Source: Pseudomonas sp. B21-028
Lineage (GTDB): Bacteria > Pseudomonadota > Gammaproteobacteria > Pseudomonadales > Pseudomonadaceae
Direction: 5' to 3'
Length of the DNA stretch: 64,000 nt
Assembly (NCBI RefSeq): GCF_024749045.1
Contig: NZ_CP087184.1
Span: 4,712,001-4,776,000, forward strand
Part shown: piece after piece, positions 40,258-49,560 of the stretch
Numbering within the stretch: the first letter of the stretch is position 1
How the letters are laid out: each line of letters begins with the position of its first letter
The notes under the pieces: model-generated
Database searches by the model: none
Seen by the model: only the letters and a program-made list of their open reading frames with translations
Told to the model about the DNA's origin: nothing
Position numbers and translations under genes: made by a program

Positions 40258-41112
40258 TTACTTGCCAGTCCACTCCTTCACGCGGTCCGGGTGCTTGGCG
40301 ACCCAGTCCTTGGCAGCGGCTTCAGGCTTGGCACCCTCTTGGATAGCCAGCATGACCTCGCCGATTTCGTCTTTCGAGGACCATTGGAATTTTTTCAGGA
40401 ACTCAGCGACTTCCGGTGCTTTGGTCGCCAATTCCTTGCTACCGATGTTGTTCACGGTTTCAGCCGCGCCATAGACGCCTTTCGGGTCTTCCAGGAAGCG
40501 CAGTTTCCACTTGGCGAACATCCAGTGCGGCACCCAACCGGTGACGGCGATGGACTCGTTCTTTCTCTCGGCACGGGTCAGCTCGGCAATCATGCCGGCG
40601 CCGGAACTGGCCTTGAGTTGATAACCAGTCAGGTCGTAGTCCTTGATCGCCTGTTCGGTCTTGAGCATCACGCCTGAACCGGCGTCGATGCCAACAATGC
40701 GGTTCTTGAAGCTTTCATCGGTCTTGAGATCGGCCACGGACTGAGCCTTGACGTACTCCGGCACGATCAGGCCGATCTTCGCGTCTTTGAAGTTGGGGCC
40801 GTAATCGACCACCTGATCCTTGTTCTTCGTCCAGTAATCGCCGTGAGTCACTGGCAACCAGGCCGAAAGCATGGCATCGAGCTTACCGGTGGCCACGCCC
40901 TGCCACATGATCCCGGTCGCCACAGCTTGCAGCTTCACGTCATAACCGAGCTTCTGCTGGATGACTTCCGCCGCCACGTGAGTCGTCGCGACGCTGTCGG
41001 ACCAACCGTCAACGTAGCCGATGCTCAGGGTTTTGGTTTCGGCGCTAGCCAGTGTGGAGCTGATCGCCAGTACCAGTGCGGCACCTGCGCCCATGAGTCG
41101 TCGCATCTTCAT
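40258..41112 (-). CDS. betX: Glycine betaine-binding periplasmic protein
   Basis: A 284-residue binding protein of the OpuAC/ProX class. A signal peptide ends near TLASA at 24. Conserved aromatic residues that cage quaternary amines are seen in YVDGWSDS, MWQGVA, SAWLPVTHGDYW and GWVPHWMF. No permease or ATPase gene adjoins it. BetX of P. aeruginosa (PA3236), reported to feed the CbcWV transporter with betaine, has the same place next to yjcH-actP, so the same role is inferred. Confidence 0.88.
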   Translation of the reverse strand: MKMRRLMGAGAALVLAISSTLASAETKTLSIGYVDGWSDSVATTHVAAEVIQQKLGYDVKLQAVATGIMWQGVATGKLDAMLSAWLPVTHGDYWTKNKDQVVDYGPNFKDAKIGLIVPEYVKAQSVADLKTDESFKNRIVGIDAGSGVMLKTEQAIKDYDLTGYQLKASSGAGMIAELTRAERKNESIAVTGWVPHWMFAKWKLRFLEDPKGVYGAAETVNNIGSKELATKAPEVAEFLKKFQWSSKDEIGEVMLAIQEGAKPEAAAKDWVAKHPDRVKEWTGK

Positions 41113-41484
41113 CGTGTACTTCCCCGAAAGTGCTGCGCCCGGCGAATGCCGAGCGACGTCAACGTATTGTTATGGTGCTCAGCGCCCCCATCACGCTCGC
41201 CTGCCAAACCAGTTCGAACATCAGTGGAGTACTGATGCAACGATCATCAACCTGCGCCGATCTTGAACCTGATCTGTTAGCGACATCGAAACAGCGAGGA
41301 GCGACATCAGAACGCCATCCACGACAAGTGTAGGCAACTAGCCACCAACCACCACTCCGTGTATCGTCCCGTTGCTATCGCGCGCCCACTCAAACCTGTT
41401 TATTGCCGGTCATGGCACTTGGTTTCGCTTCAGTGGTCATAGCCTGCGAACCTCATTCGGCACCATCCTCTAAGGGATCCAGTC
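41113..41484. other. Intergenic region between divergent betX and hydrolase genes
   Basis: This 372-bp stretch must hold the promoters of both flanking genes. I see no open frame worth calling, no REP element and no convincing -35/-10 pair. Confidence 0.5.
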
Positions 41485-42783
41485 ATGCTCCGTTCCTTGC
41501 GCTTCGCTGCCCTGATCGGCGGCCTTATCCTGAGTGCGTCCGCGCTGGCGGTGGATATCGACGCCGCCAGTTATGGCTACCCCTTGACCAACCCGTTCGA
41601 GGCGACCATCGCGACCACCCCGCCTGACCTGCGGCCCGAGTTGCCCTTGATCGAGGACATCGACCAGGCGGACTACAGCGTTACCCTGCGCCCGGAACGC
41701 GAGTTCATCCTGCCGGACAACTTCTGGCCAGTGAAAAGTCTCACCTACCGCATGGCCACCCAGGACAAACCGGCACCGCTGATCTTCCTGATCGCCGGGA
41801 CCGGTGCACGGTACGACAGCACCCTCAACGAATACCTCAAGCGCCTCTACTATAAGGCCGGCTACCACGTGGTGCAGTTGTCATCGCCCACCAGTTTCGA
41901 CTTCATGAGCGCCGCCTCGCGCTTCGCCACCCCGGGCATCACCAAGGAAGATGCCGAAGACATGTACCGGGTCATGCAAGCCGTGCGCGCGCAGAACCCC
42001 AAGGTGCCGGTGACCGAGTACTACCTCACCGGCTACAGCCTCGGCGCGCTGGACGCAGCCTTTGTCGCGCACCTGGACGAAACCCGGCGCAGCTTCAATT
42101 TCAAGAAAGTGCTGCTGCTGAACCCGCCGGTGAACCTCTATACCTCGGTCACCAACCTGGACAAACTGGTCCAGACCCAGGTCAAGGGCATCAACAGCAC
42201 CACGACTTTCTATGAAGTGGTGTTGAACAAGCTGACCCGCTACTTCCAGCAAAAAGGCTACATCGACCTCAACGATGCCCTCCTTTATGACTTCCAGCAG
42301 TCCAAGCAACACCTGAGCAACGAACAGATGGCGATGCTGATCGGCACCTCGTTCCGTTTCTCGGCAGCCGATATCGCATTCACTTCGGACCTGATCAACC
42401 GTCGCGGCCTGATTACCCCACCCAAATTCCCGATCACCGAAAGCACCAGCCTGACGCCGTTTCTCAAGCGTGCGCTGCAATGCGATTTCGACTGCTACCT
42501 CACTGAACAAGTGATCCCGATGTGGCGCGCGCGGACCGACGGCGGCAGCCTGCTGCAACTGGTCGACCAGGTCAGCCTCTACGCCCTGAAGGATTACCTG
42601 CACGAAAGCCCGAAAATTGCCGTGATGCACAACGCCGACGACGTCATCCTCGGCCCTGGCGACCTGGGCTTCCTGCGCAAGACCTTTGGCGACCGCCTGA
42701 CGGTGTATCCACTGGGCGGCCACTGCGGCAACCTCAATTACCGCGTCAACAGCGACGCCATGCTGGAGTTCTTCCGTGGCTAA
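41485..42783 (+). CDS. Secreted alpha/beta serine hydrolase linked to mlaA
   Basis: A 432-residue protein with a signal peptide (about 1-22, ending ASALA) and a complete hydrolase triad: Ser185 in TGYSLGALDAA, an aspartate in HNADDVILG (385/386) and His413 in PLGGHCGN. It should act in the periplasm. Two cysteines in CDFDCYLTE could form a disulfide. The next gene, an MlaA-like lipid-transport protein, overlaps it by 8 bp, so a lipid or fatty-acyl ester substrate is a reasonable inference. The name and reaction are not established. Confidence 0.8.
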   Translation: MLRSLRFAALIGGLILSASALAVDIDAASYGYPLTNPFEATIATTPPDLRPELPLIEDIDQADYSVTLRPEREFILPDNFWPVKSLTYRMATQDKPAPLIFLIAGTGARYDSTLNEYLKRLYYKAGYHVVQLSSPTSFDFMSAASRFATPGITKEDAEDMYRVMQAVRAQNPKVPVTEYYLTGYSLGALDAAFVAHLDETRRSFNFKKVLLLNPPVNLYTSVTNLDKLVQTQVKGINSTTTFYEVVLNKLTRYFQQKGYIDLNDALLYDFQQSKQHLSNEQMAMLIGTSFRFSAADIAFTSDLINRRGLITPPKFPITESTSLTPFLKRALQCDFDCYLTEQVIPMWRARTDGGSLLQLVDQVSLYALKDYLHESPKIAVMHNADDVILGPGDLGFLRKTFGDRLTVYPLGGHCGNLNYRVNSDAMLEFFRG

Positions 42784-43549
42784 ATACCTCCTGCTTCTCG
42801 TTGCGTTAATGGGTGCGGGCGCGGTTCACGCCGATGACCAGGGCACGGTGGATGCCGACGGCTTCAAGCAACCGCTGACCAGGCTCAAGTTCAATCCGGG
42901 CCTGGACCAGCGCGAATTCGAGCGTTCGACCCTCAACGCGTTGAACGTCTATGACCCGCTCGAATCCTGGAACCGTCGCGTCTATCACTTCAACTACCGT
43001 TTCGACCAATGGGTGTTCCTGCCGGTGGTCGATGGCTACCGCTACGTCACCCCGAGTTTCGTGCGCACCGGCGTCAGCAACTTCTTCAATAACCTGGGGG
43101 ACGTGCCGAACCTGATGAACAGCCTGCTGCAATTCAAGGGCAAGCGTTCGATGGAAACCACGGCGCGACTGCTGCTCAACACCACGATCGGCGTCGCCGG
43201 CCTGTGGGATCCCGCCACCTCCATGGGCCTGCCGCGCCAGAGCGAAGACTTCGGCCAGACCCTGGGCTTCTACGGCGTACCGGCCGGCGCCTACTTCGTG
43301 CTGCCGATCTTCGGTCCTTCCAACCTGCGGGATACTTCAGGGCTGCTGGTGGACTACACGGCCGAGTCGGCGATCAACTTCCTGAACGTCTCGGAAGTCA
43401 GCGCCAACCACCCGGAACTGCTGCTCCTGCGCGGCGTGGACAAGCGCTACCAGACCAGCTTCCGCTATGGCCAGCTGAACTCGCCGTTCGAGTATGAAAA
43501 GGTGCGCTACGTGTACACGGAATCGCGCAAGTTGCAGATTGCCGAGTAG
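42776..43549 (+). CDS. MlaA/VacJ family protein without a lipobox
   Basis: A 257-residue MlaA-like protein starting at GTG. Family signatures include NVYDPLESWNRRVYHFNYRF, NLMNSLLQFKG, GLWDPATSMGL and a long hydrophobic GAYFVLPIFGPSNLRD segment. MlaA removes phospholipids from the outer leaflet of the outer membrane. Unlike classical MlaA, the signal peptide ends in GAVHADD with no cysteine, so it should be cleaved by signal peptidase I and not lipidated. It overlaps the upstream hydrolase by 8 bp. It is probably the second MlaA paralogue of the genome, separate from the mla operon. Confidence 0.87.
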   Translation: MAKYLLLLVALMGAGAVHADDQGTVDADGFKQPLTRLKFNPGLDQREFERSTLNALNVYDPLESWNRRVYHFNYRFDQWVFLPVVDGYRYVTPSFVRTGVSNFFNNLGDVPNLMNSLLQFKGKRSMETTARLLLNTTIGVAGLWDPATSMGLPRQSEDFGQTLGFYGVPAGAYFVLPIFGPSNLRDTSGLLVDYTAESAINFLNVSEVSANHPELLLLRGVDKRYQTSFRYGQLNSPFEYEKVRYVYTESRKLQIAE

Positions 43550-43562
43550 CCGTCGCCCCCCC

Positions 43563-43652
43563 TGTGGGAGCGAGCCTGCTCGCGATTGCGGTGTATCAGC
43601 CAATATCTCTATTGGATGACACGCCGCAATCGCGAGCAGGCTCGCTCCCACA
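43563..43652. repeat. REPIN (type I REP pair)
   Basis: Inverted REPs at 43563-43586 and 43629-43652 with a partly complementary centre (ATTGCGGTGT with ACGCCGCAAT). It lies between the convergent mlaA-like and DUF808 genes. Confidence 0.92.
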
Positions 43653-43672
43653 GTTGTTTTGGGTTGTCAGGC

Positions 43673-44587
43673 TCAGCCTTTCAGCGCCTTCCAGAGCTTG
43701 CCCACCACCATCACCCCCGCCAGCACCACCGCCCCCGCGACAATCCCCGCCACCGCATTGAGCAACATCGGCACGATAAACCCGGCCCCGCCGGCACTTG
43801 CTGCCACGGCTTCGATCCAGTGATGCACCACCGGCACGCCATGGGTGAGGATGCCGCCGCCCACCAGGAACATCGCCGCCGTGCCGATCACCGACAGGCT
43901 TTTCATCATGTACGGCGCGGCGCGCAGGATGGCGTCACCGATGCTTCTGGCAACCTGCCCCGGCTTCTGTGTCAGCCACAGCCCCAGGTCATCGAGCTTG
44001 ACGATCCCGGCCACCAGGCCATAGACGCCGACAGTCATGACAACAGCGATGCCCGACAGCACGATCACCTGTTGGGTCAGCGGTGCGTCGGCGACGGTGC
44101 CGAGGGTGATGGCGATGATCTCCGCCGACAGGATGAAATCGGTACGCACCGCGCCCTTGATCTTGTCCTTCTCAAACGCCACCAGGTCCACCGCCGGATC
44201 GGCCACGGCCTCGACCAGTTGCGCATGCTCGGCCTGGTCTTCGGCCGGGCTGTGGAGGAACTTGTGGGCAAGTTTTTCGAACCCCTCGAAACACAGGTAG
44301 GCACCACCCACCATCAACAGCGGCGTCACCAGCCAGGGCACAAAGGCACTGATCGCCAGGGCCGACGGCACGAGGATCAGCTTGTTGATGAATGAGCCCT
44401 TCGCCACAGCCCAAACCACCGGCAGCTCTCGCTCGGCTCGCACGCCGGACACCTGCTGGGCGTTGAGCGCCAGATCGTCGCCAAGCACGCCGGCGGTTTT
44501 CTTGGCGGCCATCTTGGTCATCAGTGCGACATCGTCGAGCACGGTGGCGATATCGTCGATCAACACCAACAAACTGCTTCCGGCCAT
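43673..44587 (-). CDS. DUF808 inner-membrane protein (YedI family)
   Basis: A 304-residue membrane protein of the DUF808/YedI family. The N-terminus ([20 protein letters not shown]) is the family hallmark, and several hydrophobic segments follow (about 75-100, 165-190, 235-255 and 275-300). Function is unknown. It is a single gene, divergent from the TetR regulator. Confidence 0.88.
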   Translation of the reverse strand: MAGSSLLVLIDDIATVLDDVALMTKMAAKKTAGVLGDDLALNAQQVSGVRAERELPVVWAVAKGSFINKLILVPSALAISAFVPWLVTPLLMVGGAYLCFEGFEKLAHKFLHSPAEDQAEHAQLVEAVADPAVDLVAFEKDKIKGAVRTDFILSAEIIAITLGTVADAPLTQQVIVLSGIAVVMTVGVYGLVAGIVKLDDLGLWLTQKPGQVARSIGDAILRAAPYMMKSLSVIGTAAMFLVGGGILTHGVPVVHHWIEAVAASAGGAGFIVPMLLNAVAGIVAGAVVLAGVMVVGKLWKALKG

Positions 44588-44718
44588 GGTGGGGCTCCTT
44601 GAATGATAATGCCGCGCAGCATACCGCGAGCCGCCGTGCCACGGGGCATTCTTGAGCGTCGCGCGAGGCCGGTGCTACCATGCGCCACCGCCAGAACAGG
44701 CAAGGAACCCCTGGGTTT

Positions 44719-45333
44719 ATGAGCACTATCCGCGAGCGCAACAAAGAACTCATCCTGCGTGCCGCCAGCGAGGAATTTGCCGACAAGGGCTTCGCGGCGA
44801 CCAAGACCAGCGACATCGCGGCCAAGGCGGGCCTGCCCAAACCCAACGTCTACTACTATTTCAAATCCAAGGAAAACCTCTACCGCGAGGTTCTGGAAAG
44901 CATCATCGAGCCGATCCTCCAGGCCTCGACCCCGTTCAACGCCGACGGCGTGCCCGGCGAAGTGCTAAGCCACTACATCCGCTCCAAGATCCGCATTTCC
45001 CGCGACCTGCCCTTCGCCTCGAAGGTCTTCGCGAGCGAGATCATGCACGGCGCCCCCCACCTGAGCCCCGACCTGGTAGAACAACTCAACGCCCAGGCCC
45101 GGCACAACATCGACTGCATCCAGACCTGGATCGACCGCGGCCAGATCGCCCCCATCGACCCCAACCACCTGATGTTCAGCATCTGGGCCGCCACCCAGAC
45201 CTACGCCGATTTCGACTGGCAGATCACCGCCATCACCGGCAAGGCGAAGCTGGATGAAGCCGATTATGAAGCGGCGGCGCAGACGATTATCCGGTTGGTG
45301 TTGAAGGGGTGTGAGTTGGATCGCCAGGCTTAG
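44719..45333 (+). CDS. TetR family transcriptional regulator
   Basis: A 204-residue regulator. The N-terminal helix-turn-helix domain at about 10-55 includes AAKAGLPKPNVYYYFKSKEN, and the C-terminal ligand domain resembles the RutR/YcdC type. The start MSTIRERN at 44719 removes an unlikely 13-residue leader. In P. aeruginosa a regulator (PA1504) sits at the same place upstream of the glcG-like gene and gcl operon, so control of glyoxylate or nucleobase use is possible but not shown. Confidence 0.87.
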   Translation: MSTIRERNKELILRAASEEFADKGFAATKTSDIAAKAGLPKPNVYYYFKSKENLYREVLESIIEPILQASTPFNADGVPGEVLSHYIRSKIRISRDLPFASKVFASEIMHGAPHLSPDLVEQLNAQARHNIDCIQTWIDRGQIAPIDPNHLMFSIWAATQTYADFDWQITAITGKAKLDEADYEAAAQTIIRLVLKGCELDRQA

Positions 45334-45348
45334 CATCGAGTCGCCTTT

Positions 45349-45439
45349 ATCGCGAGCAGGCTCGCTCCCACAAGGGATTTCGATCGTTTGCTGAATCATA
45401 TTCACAGCCAAACCCTGTGGGAGCGAGCCTGCTCGCGAT
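45349..45439. repeat. REPIN downstream of the RAYT gene
   Basis: Inverted REPs at 45349-45372 and 45416-45439. Flanking bases GAGTCGCCTTT and AAAGGCGACTC extend the pairing to 45338-45450. It ends 10-20 bp from the RAYT stop codon. Confidence 0.93.
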
Positions 45440-45459
45440 AAAGGCGACTCGGTTCCAAA

Positions 45460-45936
45460 TCAAACCCAAATCGCATCCCACAACGGATAATCGCCAAACC
45501 GTTTGACCAAGCCAGCCCGCAATGGGTTAGCCACAACATATCGGGCAAGCTTGACCAGATCTTCTTCCCGCCGCAGCGCCCGGTCATGAAAACCTGGCTG
45601 CCAAAGGCCGAGTTTCCGGCCAAGCCGCAGGTTCACGGACTTGGTACTCAATGATTTTGTCCTTTGCATCAAGCCGCTTAGCGCCCCCCTGCGCAATTCG
45701 ATCAACCAATGGAAGTGATCCGGCATGACGACCCACGCCAATGAGTTGGCAAGGCCCAGATCCTCAGCTTTTCGAAACTGCTCGACAACCAATCTTCCCA
45801 AGACAAAGTCACTGAAGATTGGCATCCGGTCGAAGGTGTTTGCGGTTAATAGATATATACGACTGGACTCCGCACAACGGCCGAGGCGCAGTCGGTGCGA
45901 AGCGGGTAAATCAGGCATTCCGTGCCCCTTTGTCAT
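45460..45936 (-). CDS. REP-associated tyrosine transposase (RAYT)
   Basis: A 158-residue single-domain transposase of the IS200-like Y1 fold. The HUH-type metal motif is in MPDHFHWLIEL (about residues 72-82), and the likely catalytic tyrosine is in LARYVVANPLRAGLV (near residue 134). RAYTs are domesticated single-copy enzymes thought to mobilise REPINs, and here a type I REPIN lies on each side. The exact start is uncertain: MPDLPASHRLRLGR six codons in is an alternative. No inverted-repeat IS ends were found, supporting RAYT rather than an insertion sequence. Confidence 0.9.
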   Translation of the reverse strand: MTKGHGMPDLPASHRLRLGRCAESSRIYLLTANTFDRMPIFSDFVLGRLVVEQFRKAEDLGLANSLAWVVMPDHFHWLIELRRGALSGLMQRTKSLSTKSVNLRLGRKLGLWQPGFHDRALRREEDLVKLARYVVANPLRAGLVKRFGDYPLWDAIWV

Positions 45937-46014
45937 CGAGTCCCGGGCAAGGCTAGACCTATGAATGCAGGGATGCGGGGCAGACCATTAGCAGGATGTG
46001 TCTGAGAGATTGTC

Positions 46015-46107
46015 ATCGCGAGCAGGCTCGCTCCCACAGGGGAATTGCGGTGTTGATACATTTTGTGTCCACCCATCGAAACCTGTGGGAGCGAGCCTGC
46101 TCGCGAT
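46015..46107. repeat. REPIN upstream of the RAYT gene
   Basis: Inverted REPs at 46015-46038 and 46084-46107, the same type I family as the copy at 45349. Together they bracket the transposase gene. Confidence 0.93.
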
Positions 46108-46131
46108 AGCGATAGGTCAGTCAATGCAGAA

Positions 46132-46572
46132 TCAAACAACCACCCCCGCATCCGCCCACAACCCCATCACCTCCACAGCCCTGACAGCCACCTGCTCATC
46201 GACATCCGACAGATCGCCACTGATTCCAATCGCGCCCAGCACCTGCCCCGCCTGATCCCTGATCAACACCCCACCCGGAACCGGCACGACGCTGCCCTGC
46301 CCCAGGCTGTTCAACGCGGCGATGAAGGCTGGGCGTTGTTGGGCGTCCTGGGCCAGCAGGCGTGAGCCTTTACCCAGGGCAATGGCGCCCCAGGCCTTAC
46401 CGATGGCGATCTGGGGGCGGAGCAGGCTGGCGCCGTCCTCGCGCTGCAGGGCAATCAGGTGCCCGCCGTTGTCGAGGATCGCGACAGTCAGGGGTGCGGC
46501 GTTGATTTCACGGCCCGCGACAAGGGCTTGCTCCGCCAGGTTGACGGCGACGTTCAAGGTTAGAGCGCTCAT
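46132..46572 (-). CDS. GlcG/HbpS family protein
   Basis: A 146-residue protein of the GlcG/HbpS (haem-degrading domain) family: ALNVAVNLAEQALVAGREIN, VAILDNGGHLIALQREDGA and PGGVLIRDQAGQVLGAIGIS are typical. It has no signal peptide. Members are linked to glycolate and glyoxylate operons, but their biochemical role is unclear. It is divergent from gcl, and the shared region holds two TTGTATACAA palindromes, suggesting co-regulation. Confidence 0.88.
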   Translation of the reverse strand: MSALTLNVAVNLAEQALVAGREINAAPLTVAILDNGGHLIALQREDGASLLRPQIAIGKAWGAIALGKGSRLLAQDAQQRPAFIAALNSLGQGSVVPVPGGVLIRDQAGQVLGAIGISGDLSDVDEQVAVRAVEVMGLWADAGVVV

Positions 46573-46662
46573 GGATGCTGTCCTTTTTGTTGTTGGAAAG
46601 CCTTCTGGGTTTCACCTTAGGCAAACCCTTACACAACAAATAGACCACAATTTAATTTGTTT

Positions 46663-46672
46663 TTGTATACAA
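46663..46672. promoter_or_regulatory. Palindromic operator candidate, copy 1
   Basis: TTGTATACAA, a perfect 10-bp palindrome, about 90 bp upstream of the glcG-like gene. The form fits GntR-family operators (GT...AC cores). A second identical copy lies at 46802. Confidence 0.55.
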
Positions 46673-46801
46673 TAATTTTCGCAAAACGCCATGCGCGACG
46701 AAAAGCCACAGGATTATCGGCCTTCCGACGAATGAAACAGGCACCTGAGGAAAAGGATTGACCTATACCGTTCGCCGTGAATAAACTCGCCGAAAAGCCA
46801 C

Positions 46802-46811
46802 TTGTATACAA
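46802..46811. promoter_or_regulatory. Palindromic operator candidate, copy 2
   Basis: An identical TTGTATACAA, 27 bp upstream of the gcl start codon, where a bound repressor would block transcription. Confidence 0.6.
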
Positions 46812-46837
46812 TTACAAAACGTAAGAGGCACAAAACC

Positions 46838-48613
46838 ATGAGCAAAATGAGAGCAATCGAAGCCGCCGTTCTGGTGATGCGCCGTGAAGGCGTGGACACC
46901 GCCTTCGGTATTCCGGGTGCCGCGATCAACCCGCTGTACTCCGCCCTGCAGAAGGTGGGTGGCATCGATCATGTCCTCGCGCGCCACGTTGAAGGTGCCT
47001 CGCACATGGCTGAGGGCTACACCCGCACCAAGGCTGGCAACATTGGCGTCTGCATCGGCACGTCGGGCCCGGCCGGCACCGATATGGTCACCGGGCTCTA
47101 CAGCGCCTCGGCCGACTCGATCCCGATCCTGTGCATCACCGGGCAAGCCCCTCGTGCCCGCCTGCACAAGGAAGATTTCCAGGCGGTGGACATCACCAGC
47201 ATCGTCAAACCGGTGACCAAGTGGGCGACCACCGTCCTGGAACCAGGCCAGGTGCCCTACGCGTTCCAGAAAGCGTTCTTCGAGATGCGCTCCGGCCGCC
47301 CCGGCCCGGTACTGATCGACCTGCCCTTCGATGTGCAAATGGCCGAGATCGAGTTCGACATCGATACCTACCAACCACTGCCGCTGGCCAAACCCGCGGC
47401 CAACCGTGCGCAGGTCGAGAAAGCCCTGGCGATGCTCGATCAGGCCGAGCGGCCCTTGCTCGTGGCCGGTGGCGGCATCATCAATGCCGATGCCAGCGAG
47501 CTGCTGGTGGAGTTCGCCGAGCTGACCGGAATCCCGGTGATCCCCACACTGATGGGCTGGGGCACGATCCCGGACGACCATCCGCTGATGGTCGGCATGG
47601 TCGGCCTGCAGACGTCCCACCGCTACGGCAACGCGACGCTGCTGAAGTCGGACCTGGTGCTGGGTGTCGGCAACCGCTGGGCCAACCGCCACACCGGTTC
47701 GGTGGATGTCTACACCGAAGGTCGCCGGTTCATTCACGTGGACATCGAACCGACCCAGATCGGCCGCGTGTTCACCCCGGACCTGGGCATCGTCTCCGAC
47801 GCCGCCTCGGCACTGACGGTGTTCATCGAAGTCGCCCGTGAATGGCAGGCCGCCGGCAAACTGAAAAACCGCAGCGCCTGGTTGCAGGACTGCCAGCAGC
47901 GCAAGGCCAGCCTGCAACGCAAGACACACTTCGACAACGTGCCGGTCAAGCCCCAGCGCGTCTACGAAGAAATGAACCAGGTGTTCGGCAAGGACACCTG
48001 CTACGTCAGCACCATCGGCCTGTCGCAGATCGCCGGCGCGCAATTCCTGCATGTCTACAAGCCACGTCACTGGATCAACTGCGGCCAGGCCGGTCCCTTG
48101 GGCTGGACCATTCCAGCCGCGCTGGGGGTGGTCAAGGCCGATCCGAGCCGCAAGGTCGTGGCCTTGTCGGGGGACTACGACTTCCAGTTCATGATTGAAG
48201 AACTGGCGGTGGGCGCACAGTTCAAGCTGCCGTACATCCACGTCGTGGTGAACAACTCCTACCTGGGCCTGATTCGCCAGGCACAGCGCGGGTTCGACAT
48301 GGACTACTGCGTCCAGCTGTCCTTCGACAACCTCAACGCGCCGGAACTCAACGGTTATGGGGTGGACCACATCGCCGTCGCCGAGGGCCTGGGCTGCAAG
48401 GCACTGCGGGTGTTCGAACCGTCCGGCATCCAGCCGGCACTGCGCAAGGCCCAGGAAATGATCGAGGAGTTCAAGGTGCCGGTGATCGTCGAGGTCATCC
48501 TGGAGCGGGTGACCAATATTTCCATGGGCACCGAGATCAACGCCGTCAACGAATTCGAAGACCTGGCACTGGTGGGCAACGACGCGCCGACGGCCATTTC
48601 GTTGCTCGATTGA
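46838..48613 (+). CDS. gcl: Glyoxylate carboligase
   Basis: A 591-residue thiamine-diphosphate enzyme that joins two glyoxylates into tartronate semialdehyde with loss of CO2. The N-terminal PYR domain ([19 protein letters not shown]), a central FAD-type domain and a C-terminal ThDP domain with [15 protein letters not shown] are all present. The position that is glutamate in most ThDP enzymes is replaced by valine in Gcl, and it was not verified here. The start [10 protein letters not shown] at 46838 gives family length. First gene of the gcl-hyi-glxR-ttuD-pyk operon. Confidence 0.96.
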   Translation: MSKMRAIEAAVLVMRREGVDTAFGIPGAAINPLYSALQKVGGIDHVLARHVEGASHMAEGYTRTKAGNIGVCIGTSGPAGTDMVTGLYSASADSIPILCITGQAPRARLHKEDFQAVDITSIVKPVTKWATTVLEPGQVPYAFQKAFFEMRSGRPGPVLIDLPFDVQMAEIEFDIDTYQPLPLAKPAANRAQVEKALAMLDQAERPLLVAGGGIINADASELLVEFAELTGIPVIPTLMGWGTIPDDHPLMVGMVGLQTSHRYGNATLLKSDLVLGVGNRWANRHTGSVDVYTEGRRFIHVDIEPTQIGRVFTPDLGIVSDAASALTVFIEVAREWQAAGKLKNRSAWLQDCQQRKASLQRKTHFDNVPVKPQRVYEEMNQVFGKDTCYVSTIGLSQIAGAQFLHVYKPRHWINCGQAGPLGWTIPAALGVVKADPSRKVVALSGDYDFQFMIEELAVGAQFKLPYIHVVVNNSYLGLIRQAQRGFDMDYCVQLSFDNLNAPELNGYGVDHIAVAEGLGCKALRVFEPSGIQPALRKAQEMIEEFKVPVIVEVILERVTNISMGTEINAVNEFEDLALVGNDAPTAISLLD

Positions 48614-48618
48614 CCCCT

Positions 48619-48721
48619 GTGGGAGCGAGCTCGTGTGGGAGCAAGGCTTGCCCGCGATGGAGACGCCTCGGTTCATCTTGATACCGAGGCGATGTGATCG
48701 CGGGCAAGCCTCGCTCCCACA
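48619..48721. repeat. Nested REPIN between gcl and hyi
   Basis: A type II REPIN (48634-48721, core GCAAGGCTTGCCCGCGA) preceded by a truncated type I start, TGTGGGAGCGAGCTCG, at 48619. Confidence 0.88.
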
Positions 48722-48767
48722 GAGGCCCACTCTCACAACGGCTTCAGAATATTCATAGGAGACTGTC

Positions 48768-49550
48768 ATGCCGCGTTTCGCCGCCAACCTGTCCATGCTG
48801 TTTACCGAACAGGATTTCCTCGCCCGCTTCGAAGCGGCCGCCAAGGCCGGTTTCACGGGTGTCGAATACCTGTTCCCCTACGACTACAGCTCCGCTGAAC
48901 TCAAGGCCCTGCTCGACGCCAACGGCCTGACCCAGGTGCTGTTCAACCTGCCGGCCGGTGACTGGGCCAAGGGCGAGCGTGGCATTGCCTGCCTGCCAGA
49001 CCGCGTCGAGGAGTTCCGCGCCGGCGTCGACCTGGCGATTGCCTACGCCCAGGTACTGGGCAATACCCAGGTCAACTGCCTGGCCGGGATCTGCCCGCAG
49101 AACTGCGACGAAGCCCTGGTGCGCAAGACCTTCGTCGCCAACCTGAAGTACGCCGCCGAGAAGCTGCAGGACAAGGGCATCAAGTTGGTGATGGAAGCCA
49201 TCAATACCCGTGACATCCCCGGCTTCTACCTGAACAACACCGCCCAGGCCCTGTCGATCCGCGAGCAGGTGGGCAGCGCCAATCTGTTCCTGCAGTACGA
49301 CATCTACCACATGCAGATCATGGAAGGTGACCTGGCCCGGACCCTGTCGGCGCACCTGGACGAGATCAACCATGTGCAACTGGCGGACAACCCGGGACGC
49401 AACGAGCCGGGCACCGGCGAGATCAACTATCGCTTCCTGTTCGAACACCTGGACCGCATCGGCTACCAGGGTTGGGTCGGCTGCGAATACAAGCCGTTGA
49501 CCAGCACCGAAGCGGGTTTGAACTGGCTGAAAACCCATAACGCGATCTGA
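48768..49550 (+). CDS. hyi: Hydroxypyruvate isomerase
   Basis: A 260-residue TIM-barrel isomerase of the xylose-isomerase-like superfamily, interconverting hydroxypyruvate and tartronate semialdehyde. MPRFAANLSMLFTE and GVEYLFPYDY are the family N-terminus. Metal ligands are likely the glutamates in VMEAINTRD and GCEYKP and the residues in LQYDIYHMQ. It is the second gene of the glyoxylate operon. Confidence 0.94.
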   Translation: MPRFAANLSMLFTEQDFLARFEAAAKAGFTGVEYLFPYDYSSAELKALLDANGLTQVLFNLPAGDWAKGERGIACLPDRVEEFRAGVDLAIAYAQVLGNTQVNCLAGICPQNCDEALVRKTFVANLKYAAEKLQDKGIKLVMEAINTRDIPGFYLNNTAQALSIREQVGSANLFLQYDIYHMQIMEGDLARTLSAHLDEINHVQLADNPGRNEPGTGEINYRFLFEHLDRIGYQGWVGCEYKPLTSTEAGLNWLKTHNAI

Positions 49551-49560
49551 CATGCACTCT

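Noticed and set aside
45460..45936. RAYT gene as an IS200/IS605 insertion sequence
   Set aside because: There are no IS ends, no accessory tnpB, and the flanks are REPINs. Length and motifs fit a domesticated RAYT.
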